Assembly: GCF_051851555.1 (NCBI RefSeq)
Contig: NZ_JBPDVH010000003.1
Coordinates: 1 to 64,000, forward strand
DNA from: Lonepinella sp051851555
Lineage (GTDB): Bacteria; Pseudomonadota; Gammaproteobacteria; Enterobacterales; Pasteurellaceae
DNA: 64,000 nt
Reading direction: 5' to 3'
The notes beneath the pieces are model-generated. The model was given only the letters and a program-made list of their open reading frames with translations, had not been told where the DNA came from and made no database searches. The position numbers were made by a program, and so were the translations under genes. The first letter of the stretch is position 1; each line of letters starts with the position of its first letter. Shown in pieces: positions 45,363-55,109 of the stretch.

Positions 45363-45425
45363 GTAGGGGCGTATTGCATACGCCCTTTGCTCAATCTGTT
45401 TTGGGCGTATGCAATACGCCCCTAC
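45363..45425. repeat. 63-bp inverted-repeat element, copy 2
   Basis: Near-perfect arms GGGGCGTATTGCATACGCCC facing inward around TTTGCTCAATCTGTTTT. It is the reverse orientation of the element at 19274-19336, with the centre conserved. Located immediately after the mukB stop, where it may also terminate transcription. Confidence 0.85.
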
Positions 45426-45427
45426 AA

Positions 45428-48400
45428 TTATTGTCCAAATCCCCGAAGTCCAACAACGTGAACCTGCTCCTGATTCCCCGCAATTTTCCGCACCAGTTTA
45501 TAGGTCGTGCCTTTTTCTGGGCTGATATTTTCAGGGGCGGCGATTAATAATTGCATATCTAACCGTTCGCATAATTCAAACAAGGTGGAAATGGATTTGC
45601 CGTCAAGTCGTGCGGCTTCGTCAAGGAAGAGCAAGCGGCAAGGCACAATGTCTTTGCCACGAATACGGCGGCTTTCTTCTTCCCAGCTTTGCACCACCAT
45701 TAATAAGATAGACATCCCCGTACCAATGGCTTCACCTGTTGATAATGCGCCACTTTCGGCACGCAACCAGCCGTCTGCACCACGGAACACTTCCACTTCT
45801 AAATCCAAATAATTGCGGTAATCGAGCAATTCTTCGCCGATGGTTTGGGCGGTACGGTTACCCATATCAATATGCGGATTAATGCGTTGATAGAGTTTCG
45901 CCATCGCTTCTGAGAAAGTGATGCGATTGTCGCTAAATAAATCTTGGTATTCCTGCTGTTCGCCTGATAAGGCATCTAACAGCATAGCGTGGGTATCACG
46001 GATATTCACCACCAACCGCACGGATTTCACTTGTCCAAAGGAAATATTTTGTAATCCTTGGTTGAGCTGACGAATACGATTTTGTTCACGTTGAATGGTT
46101 TTTCGCATAATGTTCGCTACCGATTCGCTGCTGATCGCCAATTTTTGCTCACGCCCTGTGAGTTCGTCCGTTAAGCGGTTAAGCTCAATTTCCATTTGTT
46201 CAATGGCATCAATTGGGTCGTCGGTTTTGATAATATCTTGGCGAATCCGCTCACGCAAATGTTGATACACCGCAATAAAGAACCGCACTTTGTTTTCAGG
46301 TTTGCGGTTATCTTCCGACAAACGCAGGCTGTCACGCAGATATTCATTGTCTGCCACCGCTTGGCGTAATGCCCCAAGGGCTTTATCCGACATTGAACGC
46401 AAATCGTCTGCGGATAAATAGGCAAGCTCACGGCGGTGTAGTCGTTTTTCCACATCGCTGTTGCGAGATAACCGTAATACCACGCACCAACTGGCTTTGG
46501 CGGCGACCACGATTTCACGTTGCTGTTTATAATCTCGCTCTGCTTTGCGAATACGGCGAGTTAAATTTTCTGCATCGCTTTCAATCAAGGTGAGTTGTTT
46601 TTCCACATAAGAACGGCGTTGGCGGTTGGTGGAAAGTTGTTGATATAATTCATCTTTCCGCACTCTCGCACGCTCTTCTGCTCCAAGGTCTGCTCGTACG
46701 CCTAATTCACTCACTTCCGCCAATAATTCTTTGAGCAAATCATTTTTACTGTTATACGCACTTTGCAACTGAATCATCACCTGATTATATTGGGCAAATT
46801 GTGCTTGTTTTTGGCGGAGCTGTTCACGTTGTTGCTCACGGCGTGCTTGGGTCTGCTCCAATTTCAACCGCAGTTGCTCATTTAGGCTGTTGCTTTCGGT
46901 TTGAATGGCATCATCATAGGCAAAATGGGCTTTGCGTTGTACCACATCCTTCAGGGCAAAGATTTTCTGTTGCACTTGTTTTTGCATTGCCACGGCTTGG
47001 GCTAAATCGTCTTTTAAACGCTGGTAATTTTCAGGGTCGCTTTGCAAGCTGTTCGCTATCGGCTCTAACTGTGACAATGTCACGCCGTGATGGCGGATAA
47101 ACAATTCATCTTGCTCAAGATTATCCAACTGCTCCCGACATTCTTCAATGCGGTCTTGCAGGCTTTCATCGGCAATCACGGCTAATTGTGGAATAATCCG
47201 ATTGAGCAACTGCATTTTTTCTTTGGCTTGATCTAATTTCAAGCGTGCCTGTTGTTCGCCTGTGGAAAGTGCGGTTAATTCTCGCTCAATTTCATTGCGT
47301 TCCGTATTAATGGCTCGCAGGTTTTCTTCTGGGTTTGGCAAGAATGCCAAGGCTAAATGCAAGCCGACAAATTGGCTAAATTGTTGGTGTAAGCGTTGGC
47401 ATTTTTGTACATCAAAGGCGACTTCGGCATATTTTTCTGTGACATTGTCACGCTCAATTTCCAATTCCGCTAAGTGTTTTTCCCGAGCCGCACGCCCGAA
47501 TAACGGAATTTCAGGGAATTTGGAATAACGCACTTCCCTATCCGATACCTGCACCACCACCCCGTGTTCCAACTCATTGGCAGATAGCACGCTGTCATCA
47601 AAGGCACTTGGATCGCCTTCAATTAAATACAAATCATCAGGGCAATCGTCTAAATTGGCAAGTTGGGCTTTCACGGCGGCTAAATCACGCACCACAATGG
47701 CATGGCGAGCAGGACCATAAAGGGCGGAGAAATACGGAGCATCTTCTATCGGCACATCATCGTAAAGTTCGGACAACAACACGCCGCCAAAACGCTCTGC
47801 CAACACATTCAAACGCGCATCTTCTGAGCCATCAGGTTGGCTTAAACGTGAAATTTGTGTTTCTAACTGTTGACGTTTTTGAGCTAGCTCGTCCCGTTGC
47901 AAGGTGAACTCACGTTCTTTTACCAACAATGATTGCATATAATTCATCACATCTTGGCTGTCACCAAACTGCTCGCCCGACTGTTCGGTTAATCGTTCAA
48001 GTTCGGCTTGAGCCAATAACCACGCAGGGGCTTTTTGCGAATGTTCATTATAGGCTTGATTTAACTGCTCTCGTTTTTGACGTAAGGTAGAACGGTTTTC
48101 CACTTGATCGGAAAGTTCGCTAGTTAAATCGTCAATCATGGCTTCTTGTTTGCTGTAAAATTCTTCTAGCTCATCCGCGGTGTCCAACTGCATATTGGCA
48201 CGTTGATTAAACTCTTTTAATAAACGCACCGCAGCTTGTTGCTGGGCAAAACGCTGTTCCAATTCGTGTAACTTCGCTCGTAATTGTGGGGTTTGGGTCG
48301 CATTGAGTTTTTGGGTTGGGTATTCACGCAACAGTTCTTTCGCCGATTCCCACGCTGCACTTCTTGGCACGTCACCTGCAATTTTGCACACCAACTGGTA

Positions 48401-49945
48401 GGCTTTATCAAATTGCGATTTTGCCGCTTCGGAAATGGACATTTTATGCTCAAGCTCTAGCACTTTTTCGGTCAGAATCTCCCCTTGAGTGGCAAACTCC
48501 TGCTGATAATCGTCCACATTTTTCACGCTCAAATCTGCCAATCCGCAGAGCTGTTTGGCTTTTTCTAACGCCGCAATGGCTTGTTGATATTGCAACGCTC
48601 GAGTTTGTTGGGCATCTAATGCTTGTTGATAATCGGCAAGCTGGCTGCGAATTTGATCCACTTCGCTTTCTAATTGCTCAAATTGGGCTTGGCTTTCTTC
48701 TAGCTGTTCTTGGCTAGTTTCCACCACCATTTTTTGTTCTTCAAGACGTTCGGTTAAGCCACCAATATCGTCTTGATAACGCTCAATTTTTTCTTGATGA
48801 CGTAACGCATTTAGTACCAAATTTAAATGATCCGCCGCACTTTGATGATCTACTTCCAGCCCTTTTTCGGTTTCTGCCAATTCCTGAGCTTCACGGCTTA
48901 AATCAATCAAACGATGTTGCGATAACGCCTGTTCCGACTTAGCTTGGTACCACTCACGGCGGAACTTCAAGGCATTTTCAATATTGCCCTGACGCTCATT
49001 GGCGTTACGCATATAATCCGATGCCACATAATTGGTGGTTTCGGTAATCAAATGTTTAAATAAATCCCGATCCGCTTGGGTCAGCTTAATGGCTTCCAAA
49101 GTCATACGGTTTTCCCGCAACGCCGATTCCATATCCTGGAATGCCTTGCGAACGCCTAAATTTTCAGGCAACAAATAATCACGCAAGGATTTGGTTATGG
49201 CACTAGAAATCCCCCCATACAAGGACGCTTCAATCAGTTTATAGAATTTCGCACGATCACTGGATGAACGCAGACGTTTTGGAATAATCCCCAAATCAAA
49301 CATCATTGCGTGATAATCGGCGATGGAATGATATTGCTTGAATTGTCCGCCAATATCGTCAATCTTGTCTTTAAGTTCGTTTAAATTCAACACTTTGGCT
49401 TGGCGGTCATTGACCACTTCGGTGAAAATCGTAGTGGGATTAATGGATAATTCCACTCCTTGCAGACTGAACGTTTTAATATCCACTTTCTTATCACGCC
49501 CTGCAATTTGTTGCAATCTTGCCCCAACCAAGGTGCGTTGATGACGTGAATTAATGGTATCCAACACCGCATAACACACCCCAGGGCGAAGTTTGCCGTG
49601 CAACCCTTTATCACGGGATCCGCCACTTGCCCCTGCTTCGGTGGTATTGCGGAAATGCAACAAGGTCAAATCAGGAATCAACGCCGTGACAAAGCCTGCC
49701 ATTGTGGTGGATTTCCCTGCTCCGTTACCACCCGACAGCGTGGTCACCAGTTCATCTAAATCAAAGGTGCGAGCAAAAAAACCGTTCCAGTTAATCAGCG
49801 TGAGCGAGCGGAATTTGCCCCGTTCTACCCCTGCTTGCGGTTGAAATGGCGAAACGGCGGTGAAAATTTCTTCTGTTTCTTCCTGCATTTCTTCTACCAC
49901 ATCTTGTTGGCTTAAATCATCTTGTTCTAATTCAAACTCTGCCAT
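45428..49945 (-). CDS. mukB: Chromosome condensin subunit MukB
   Basis: SMC-like ATPase of the MukBEF condensin, 1505 residues (E. coli 1486). Walker A is at GGNGAGKSTTMAGF in the N-terminal head; long coiled coils rich in Glu, Gln, Leu and Ala flank a hinge around residues 650-800; the C-terminal head has the ABC signature region ALSTGEAIGTGMSIL and Walker B RLLFLDEAARLD. Its ATG overlaps the mukE stop by one base. Confidence 0.98.
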   Translation of the reverse strand: MAEFELEQDDLSQQDVVEEMQEETEEIFTAVSPFQPQAGVERGKFRSLTLINWNGFFARTFDLDELVTTLSGGNGAGKSTTMAGFVTALIPDLTLLHFRNTTEAGASGGSRDKGLHGKLRPGVCYAVLDTINSRHQRTLVGARLQQIAGRDKKVDIKTFSLQGVELSINPTTIFTEVVNDRQAKVLNLNELKDKIDDIGGQFKQYHSIADYHAMMFDLGIIPKRLRSSSDRAKFYKLIEASLYGGISSAITKSLRDYLLPENLGVRKAFQDMESALRENRMTLEAIKLTQADRDLFKHLITETTNYVASDYMRNANERQGNIENALKFRREWYQAKSEQALSQHRLIDLSREAQELAETEKGLEVDHQSAADHLNLVLNALRHQEKIERYQDDIGGLTERLEEQKMVVETSQEQLEESQAQFEQLESEVDQIRSQLADYQQALDAQQTRALQYQQAIAALEKAKQLCGLADLSVKNVDDYQQEFATQGEILTEKVLELEHKMSISEAAKSQFDKAYQLVCKIAGDVPRSAAWESAKELLREYPTQKLNATQTPQLRAKLHELEQRFAQQQAAVRLLKEFNQRANMQLDTADELEEFYSKQEAMIDDLTSELSDQVENRSTLRQKREQLNQAYNEHSQKAPAWLLAQAELERLTEQSGEQFGDSQDVMNYMQSLLVKEREFTLQRDELAQKRQQLETQISRLSQPDGSEDARLNVLAERFGGVLLSELYDDVPIEDAPYFSALYGPARHAIVVRDLAAVKAQLANLDDCPDDLYLIEGDPSAFDDSVLSANELEHGVVVQVSDREVRYSKFPEIPLFGRAAREKHLAELEIERDNVTEKYAEVAFDVQKCQRLHQQFSQFVGLHLALAFLPNPEENLRAINTERNEIERELTALSTGEQQARLKLDQAKEKMQLLNRIIPQLAVIADESLQDRIEECREQLDNLEQDELFIRHHGVTLSQLEPIANSLQSDPENYQRLKDDLAQAVAMQKQVQQKIFALKDVVQRKAHFAYDDAIQTESNSLNEQLRLKLEQTQARREQQREQLRQKQAQFAQYNQVMIQLQSAYNSKNDLLKELLAEVSELGVRADLGAEERARVRKDELYQQLSTNRQRRSYVEKQLTLIESDAENLTRRIRKAERDYKQQREIVVAAKASWCVVLRLSRNSDVEKRLHRRELAYLSADDLRSMSDKALGALRQAVADNEYLRDSLRLSEDNRKPENKVRFFIAVYQHLRERIRQDIIKTDDPIDAIEQMEIELNRLTDELTGREQKLAISSESVANIMRKTIQREQNRIRQLNQGLQNISFGQVKSVRLVVNIRDTHAMLLDALSGEQQEYQDLFSDNRITFSEAMAKLYQRINPHIDMGNRTAQTIGEELLDYRNYLDLEVEVFRGADGWLRAESGALSTGEAIGTGMSILLMVVQSWEEESRRIRGKDIVPCRLLFLDEAARLDGKSISTLFELCERLDMQLLIAAPENISPEKGTTYKLVRKIAGNQEQVHVVGLRGFGQ

Positions 49946-50688
49946 TATTCCGCCCCTTCTTCATTCTCATCTTGGCTATCATCAAAATCTTCGTCATTTT
50001 CCACCGCAGTTTCTTGATTGAACGCCGCTTTTTCCGCTTGCAACGACTGTGGATTTGCCGCTTCACCGTCCCGAATCAAGCGTAATTGGGCTTCTAATGG
50101 ATCATCCCCCGACCGCACTTCCGCCCCAAAACGGAACACCGATTCGGAAATGGTAAACTTACCGCTATTCTGCTCGCCCACCGTATGCAACATTCCCAAA
50201 CGGCGTAACCGCCCAATGGCTGCTCGCACTTTTTCCGCCAGCTTTTGTTTATCCAAATCCGACCCACTGGCACGCAAATTAATCGCTTTCAATAATTTCG
50301 CTTCATCCGCCAAATTGAGCAACTCATCATACACTTCTTGCACCGAAAAAATCCCCTGTTGAGCCAACCGTTCAGGGCTTAAATACAGATAACAAAGCAC
50401 TTTCCCCACCAACATTTCCAGCTCCGACAACACGGAACGTGAAATCAAAGTCGTGGCTTTTGGTCGCAAATAGAAAAACCCTTCGGGGGCACGAATCAGC
50501 TCCACATTATAACGGCGATAAAAACTGTCTAATTCTGCCTGAAAATCGCCTAAAAACGCATAATTATCTAAATACTCTTGCCCGATATGCCGCCCTGCCC
50601 GTAACTGGCTATCCACCGCAGGAAATAGCGGATTGGCAATAGCGGCTGCAAGTTTGGTTGAAATCACGTCTTGAAGATTGTCTGTCAT
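49945..50688 (-). CDS. mukE: Chromosome partition protein MukE
   Basis: 247-residue winged-helix kleisin-associated subunit that binds MukF and modulates MukB ATPase. The conserved N-terminus (LAAAIANPLFPAVDSQLRAG, GRHIGQEYLDNYAFL) and an acidic tail (DEDFDDSQDENEEG) are visible. It is normally adjacent to mukF; here 1.9 kb of restriction-modification genes separates them. It begins 24 bases after the methyltransferase stop and is coupled to mukB. Confidence 0.96.
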   Translation of the reverse strand: MTDNLQDVISTKLAAAIANPLFPAVDSQLRAGRHIGQEYLDNYAFLGDFQAELDSFYRRYNVELIRAPEGFFYLRPKATTLISRSVLSELEMLVGKVLCYLYLSPERLAQQGIFSVQEVYDELLNLADEAKLLKAINLRASGSDLDKQKLAEKVRAAIGRLRRLGMLHTVGEQNSGKFTISESVFRFGAEVRSGDDPLEAQLRLIRDGEAANPQSLQAEKAAFNQETAVENDEDFDDSQDENEEGAE

Positions 50689-50712
50689 TTTTTGTTCTCT
50701 TCTTTTTTATAC

Positions 50713-51708
50713 TTAAAATGTCATCGCTAATTGGGTAGGTATTTCCCGATTAGGTTGGCGATAATAAAATGTTTTTTCTATTTTAGCGACACCCATTGCC
50801 TGTCGCATATTATCCGCAATGGCTTTCACCACAGGCACACAAACGCTATTTCCAAATTGTTTGTAGGCTTGCACATCAGAAACAGGAATCGTAAAATCCC
50901 GTGGAAAACCTTGTAATCTTGCCGCTTCTTTTGGGGTCAATTTGCGTGGATTTTTCCCTTTTTGCTCAATTAAAATCTCACTACCGTCTTTATAGTAACG
51001 AGCGGAAATGGTGTTAGTGTATTCTGAATTCGTATTAAACAACCCGTAACCAAAGCCCTTTCCGTTACGTTTATTATTTTCTTTCCGCCGTTGATGCCCT
51101 TGCCAAAGTCTGTCTGAAATGGTGTATTTTTCATCTACATCATCGTCTAAAATATCGCCCACTCTTGTGGTTAAATCAAGGGGTTTGGGAAATTCAAAAG
51201 GCACGCTATGATCCAAAAAGCCTACAATATAAATGCGTTCTCGGTTCTGCGGAATCCCAAAATCTCGGGCTTTCAACACATCATAATAAACCTTGTAACC
51301 AGCGGATTTCAAATGCTCTAAAATCACGGCGAGCGTTTTGCCCTTGTCGTGTCCTTTTAATTGTTTTACATTCTCCAATAAAAAGGCTTGCGGTTTTTGG
51401 GCTAACAAAATCCGTTCAATATCAAAGAATAACGTACCACGAGTATCCGTAAAACCTTTCTTTAAGCCAGCTTGCGAAAAAGGCTGACAAGGAAAACCAG
51501 CCAATAAAATATCGTGATTTGGCACCGCACTTTCATCAATTAGGGTAATATCACCACTGATTTTTTCATTGGGAAAATTGGCTTGATAGGTCTGCACTGC
51601 ATATTTATCAATTTCTGACGTAAATACGCAATCCACTGCTCCAAAGGCTTGTTCAAAACCAAGCCGAATACCACCAATCCCTGCGAATAAATCAATTATT
51701 TTTATCAT
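50713..51708 (-). CDS. Type II DNA (cytosine-5) methyltransferase
   Basis: A 331-residue C5-cytosine methylase protecting host DNA from the linked endonuclease. Motif I is DLFAGIGGIRLGFEQ, motif IV GFPCQPFSQAG with catalytic Cys74, motif VI LLENV (Glu112), motif VIII QNRERIYIVGF, motif X KQFGNSVCVPVVKAI. There is no N-terminal helix-turn-helix extension of the SsoII/EcoRII kind. It overlaps the endonuclease gene by four bases. One exact uptake word lies inside (51524-51532). Confidence 0.94.
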   Translation of the reverse strand: MIKIIDLFAGIGGIRLGFEQAFGAVDCVFTSEIDKYAVQTYQANFPNEKISGDITLIDESAVPNHDILLAGFPCQPFSQAGLKKGFTDTRGTLFFDIERILLAQKPQAFLLENVKQLKGHDKGKTLAVILEHLKSAGYKVYYDVLKARDFGIPQNRERIYIVGFLDHSVPFEFPKPLDLTTRVGDILDDDVDEKYTISDRLWQGHQRRKENNKRNGKGFGYGLFNTNSEYTNTISARYYKDGSEILIEQKGKNPRKLTPKEAARLQGFPRDFTIPVSDVQAYKQFGNSVCVPVVKAIADNMRQAMGVAKIEKTFYYRQPNREIPTQLAMTF

Positions 51709-52601
51709 TGTGATTTACTCCAATAAGTCATAATGGCTGGAATTTCGTCTAAAAAATAGCTTTCAAAATCAATAATACTGCGTTTGTTTTTCAAATGTGC
51801 TTGTTGTTTGACGGCGTTCAATACCACCAACACAATATTATGATTGCCCATTTGAACCGCTTTATTGTCGGAAATATCATCATCTACGGTCAATAAATAA
51901 ATACTTGGCACATTGGAACGGCTAACTTCTTCTACCACTTCTTGCCAACGTTCTCTTAGCGTAGTCTTCATTGACCCTACAATCACTTTATCTCGGCGTT
52001 CATTAAAGGCTTCCACACTCGGCAATAAAGAATCGACCAGTTTTCCTAGCCCTAATTTAGAAAAAGTTTGTCGCCCAATTTGCGATTGAGAATTAAAGGG
52101 ATAACCAAAATACTCATATAAAAAATAAACAATCCCTTCAAACACTTTGCCTGCACGAGAACGGCGAGATTGGGTATTGCTCAAACAAAGTTGATAAATA
52201 TAAGGGCTAATCGCTCCAGCATATTCGCCTACCAGTTGAATTAACTGTTCTTGGCATTGCTCAAAAGAAGAAATATCTTGCTGAAAAAAATCAAGGCTTA
52301 AATCGGTGATAAATTGCTTAGGTGTGTCAAATTGTCGGCTAATTTCTTGCAAAATCACGCTATTAAAGGCAGATTCTTCCTTTAAATATTCTTCATAACT
52401 ATATTCACGCAAATGCAAAATCGCTTGTGAAATTTGCTTATCTTTCAGTAATTTATTGATTGATTTGGCATTATTTTCTGTTGCTTTTTTGGCGGTATCT
52501 TTCGGGCTAGAAATATGCAAAGCACGTTGCTTTTTAATAAACTCCGCAAAGTGTTGTTCTTCTTCCGCTGGCAATTTAAATAATTTCTCAATGCTTTTCA
52601 T
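51705..52601 (-). CDS. Type II restriction endonuclease, EcoRII-C-like
   Basis: 298 residues from the ATG at 52601 (spaced seven bases from AGGG; an ATG two codons earlier is possible). The C-terminal half resembles the EcoRII catalytic domain: SRRSRAGKVFEGIV, then LVDSLLPS, then SMKTTLRERWQEVVEE, giving a PD-(D/E)XK set near Glu157, Asp192 and Lys214 (numbered from the upstream ATG). Relatives (EcoRII, PspGI, SsoII) cut CC-W/N-GG-type sites, so a related target is likely but not certain. It starts 3-9 bases after the mukF stop, within the muk operon. Confidence 0.85.
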   Translation of the reverse strand: MKSIEKLFKLPAEEEQHFAEFIKKQRALHISSPKDTAKKATENNAKSINKLLKDKQISQAILHLREYSYEEYLKEESAFNSVILQEISRQFDTPKQFITDLSLDFFQQDISSFEQCQEQLIQLVGEYAGAISPYIYQLCLSNTQSRRSRAGKVFEGIVYFLYEYFGYPFNSQSQIGRQTFSKLGLGKLVDSLLPSVEAFNERRDKVIVGSMKTTLRERWQEVVEEVSRSNVPSIYLLTVDDDISDNKAVQMGNHNIVLVVLNAVKQQAHLKNKRSIIDFESYFLDEIPAIMTYWSKSQ

Positions 52602-52610
52602 CAACATACC

Positions 52611-53945
52611 CTATTTAAATTCATCAATCACATTCGCTTGCACTTCTGCACCTGCGTTATTAATCGGTTGCCACGGGGAATAAATGCCCGAGAGATCTTG
52701 ACTGGCTAAACCTAATCGCACTGCTTGATCCACGATAATGCGTGCCACGTCAAAATGGCGAGAAAGTGGATAATGTTCAAGCTGTTGTTTTAACACAAGG
52801 CTTAAATCAATCGGTTGATTGTGTTCACGTTGGGCGATGAGCAAGGTTTGCATCGTTTCTACAATTTGATCGTGCAAGTCGGAAAGCTGTTCATACTGCA
52901 ATTCATCAGGCAATTCGCCTAAGGCATCTTCATCTCGCAACAGCAATTCTTCATCACGCAAATCGATTAAGCGTTCCGCTTGTGCCGTCCACAAATACCA
53001 CGGGGCATCAAAATAATGATGAATGGAATTGCGTAATCGTTGGCTAAACACCCGATTTTTATCCATATCAATGGCGGTACGAATAAATTTATGCACATGG
53101 CGGTCGTAGCCGATCCACAAGTCAATGGCTTGCTGTCCCCAGCTGATAATGCGGTCAAGTTTTGCCTGCAAATCTACAATCAACTGGTCAATAAAATACA
53201 GCGTACTATTCCCGATAATACAGTCTTGAATCCGCAATAATTGGGCTTGTAGCTTGTCGCCAGCAGCATTTAAGGTATCTTGCAATTCTCGCAAATTGCC
53301 CGATGTTTCATCTAACAACCGTTCACAGCTGGCAATAGCTGCTTGCCAATCTTTGCTTAACAGATCGGCGATTTCTTGCTTAATGCCCTGCTGATTTTCG
53401 TCCATAATGCGTTGTGATAAATCAATGCTATCAAAAATCTCCGCCACGGAATATTTGAGCGGTGCAAACACATTTCGCCGCCAAAAATACGCATCTTCGT
53501 TTTTCCGCACACCTTCTTCCGCTGATTCCGATGCACGCTGAATTTCATCTGCCACAATGGCAAGCTGCACGGACAACTTAAGAGCGGAAAATTCACGTTG
53601 ACGAATATAATAATCAGACACGCCCACACCCAACGGGGTCAAGCGGTAAATGGAAAGTCCTTCGGTAAACTCGCTACTAAAACGGTTTAAAAACCGCTGT
53701 TTCACCAAATCATTAATGGCATTGTTGGCTCGGGTGACGACACTCTCAGAATACTCAAATTCAGATGACACTTGACGGAAAATATCCACCAGATCAGATT
53801 CTTGCATCTCGCCGTCAAAGCGTTCGTTATTATAAAGTGCAATGGCAAGTAAAAACGCTAGCCGTTCGGTGTTGAGCGACAGCGAAAACTCTCGCTCTCT
53901 CGCCCACGACACCAGTTCGGGGATAGTTTGTGATGTTTCAGACAT
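52611..53945 (-). CDS. mukF: Chromosome partition protein MukF (kleisin)
   Basis: Kleisin subunit of MukBEF, 444 residues. The N-terminal winged-helix dimerisation domain (IPELVSWAREREFSLSLNTER), the helical middle, and the C-terminal winged helix that contacts the MukB head (YPLSRHFDVARIIVDQAVRLGL) are visible. First gene of the operon, transcribed divergently from ttcA across 176 bases; the upstream smtA found in other species is absent here. Confidence 0.97.
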   Translation of the reverse strand: MSETSQTIPELVSWAREREFSLSLNTERLAFLLAIALYNNERFDGEMQESDLVDIFRQVSSEFEYSESVVTRANNAINDLVKQRFLNRFSSEFTEGLSIYRLTPLGVGVSDYYIRQREFSALKLSVQLAIVADEIQRASESAEEGVRKNEDAYFWRRNVFAPLKYSVAEIFDSIDLSQRIMDENQQGIKQEIADLLSKDWQAAIASCERLLDETSGNLRELQDTLNAAGDKLQAQLLRIQDCIIGNSTLYFIDQLIVDLQAKLDRIISWGQQAIDLWIGYDRHVHKFIRTAIDMDKNRVFSQRLRNSIHHYFDAPWYLWTAQAERLIDLRDEELLLRDEDALGELPDELQYEQLSDLHDQIVETMQTLLIAQREHNQPIDLSLVLKQQLEHYPLSRHFDVARIIVDQAVRLGLASQDLSGIYSPWQPINNAGAEVQANVIDEFK

Positions 53946-54121
53946 TAAAATTTCTCACAACCTTTGAAAATAGACATAATTGGGAAAGATTATACAGGAT
54001 CTTTGTTGATATTGTAAGTTCTTGATCGTCACAAAAAAGTGCGGTAAAAATTTTAATTTTTTATTGAATTTTTTCGCCTACCCTTTACTATACACAAATC
54101 AAATTTTAATGGATAGCACCA

Positions 54122-55045
54122 ATGACAACCGAACAAGACAAAAAACACACCTACAACCTAAACAAACTACAAAAACGCTTACGCCGTAATGTGGGTAATG
54201 CCATTGCGGATTTTAATATGATTGAAGACGGCGACAAAGTGATGGTTTGCCTGTCAGGCGGGAAAGATAGTTATACGCTGTTGGATATTTTACTGAATCT
54301 TAAGCTCAACGCCCCGATTCATTTTGATATTGTAGCGGTGAATTTAGACCAAAAACAACCGGGGTTTCCTGAGCATATTTTGCCTAGCTATCTTGCCAGC
54401 ATTGGCGTGGATTACAAAATTGTGGAAGAAAATACTTACGGCATTGTGAAAGAAAAAATTCCTGAAGGCAAAACCACTTGCTCACTCTGCTCTCGTCTGC
54501 GTCGTGGGATTTTATACCGCACCGCCACGGAACTCGGTGCAACAAAAATTGCCTTGGGTCATCACCGTGATGATATGTTGGCAACACTATTCTTAAATAT
54601 GTTTTATGGCGGAAAACTCAAATCAATGCCACCGAAATTGATTAGTGATGACGGAAAGCACATTGTGATTCGCCCACTGGCTTATTGTAAAGAAAAAGAC
54701 ATTGAGAAATACGCCATTGCGAAACAATTCCCGATTATCCCATGTAATCTTTGCGGATCACAACCGAATTTGCAACGTCAAGTGGTGAAAGAGATGTTGA
54801 ACACTTGGGATCGCCAATACCCAGGGCGATTGGAAACCATGTTTAGTGCGATGCAAGATATTGTGCCATCTCATTTGTGTGATGCGAAATTATTTGATTT
54901 TAAAGGGATTAAAAAAGGTGGGGTAATTGAGGGCGTTGAGGGAGATTTGGCGTTTGATAAGGAAGAATTTTCTGCGGTGTCCTTGAATGATGAAAATGAA
55001 GATTTTGAGTTAGAGAATAAGATTGATTTTAAAGAAGTGATTTAA
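54122..55045 (+). CDS. ttcA: tRNA 2-thiocytidine biosynthesis protein TtcA
   Basis: ATP- and Fe-S-dependent thiolase making 2-thiocytidine at tRNA position 32, 307 residues. The PP-loop SGGKDS is at 45-50; the cluster cysteines are at 120 and 123 (TCSLCSRL) and 208/211 (CNLCGS). The C-terminal 35 residues are acidic. Single gene; a hairpin-repeat copy with an inserted IS follows its stop. Confidence 0.96.
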   Translation: MTTEQDKKHTYNLNKLQKRLRRNVGNAIADFNMIEDGDKVMVCLSGGKDSYTLLDILLNLKLNAPIHFDIVAVNLDQKQPGFPEHILPSYLASIGVDYKIVEENTYGIVKEKIPEGKTTCSLCSRLRRGILYRTATELGATKIALGHHRDDMLATLFLNMFYGGKLKSMPPKLISDDGKHIVIRPLAYCKEKDIEKYAIAKQFPIIPCNLCGSQPNLQRQVVKEMLNTWDRQYPGRLETMFSAMQDIVPSHLCDAKLFDFKGIKKGGVIEGVEGDLAFDKEEFSAVSLNDENEDFELENKIDFKEVI

Positions 55046-55109
55046 TTTAAATCGGGTTTCGCCGATGGCGACCTACTTTTTCTTTGCTTTGCCAAAGAAA
55101 AAGTAGGCT
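55046..55109. repeat. Hairpin repeat element, copy C, left remnant
   Basis: GGGTTTCGCC...GGCGACC then CTTTTTCTTTG...CAAAGAAAAAGTAGGC, matching the first 55 bases of copies A and B. The rest is displaced by the IS; a right remnant starts at 56129. Confidence 0.7.

Noticed and set aside
46171..49844. Many 60-130-codon frames inside mukB on both strands
   Set aside because: Shadows of the real mukB frame, without starts, domains or independent context.
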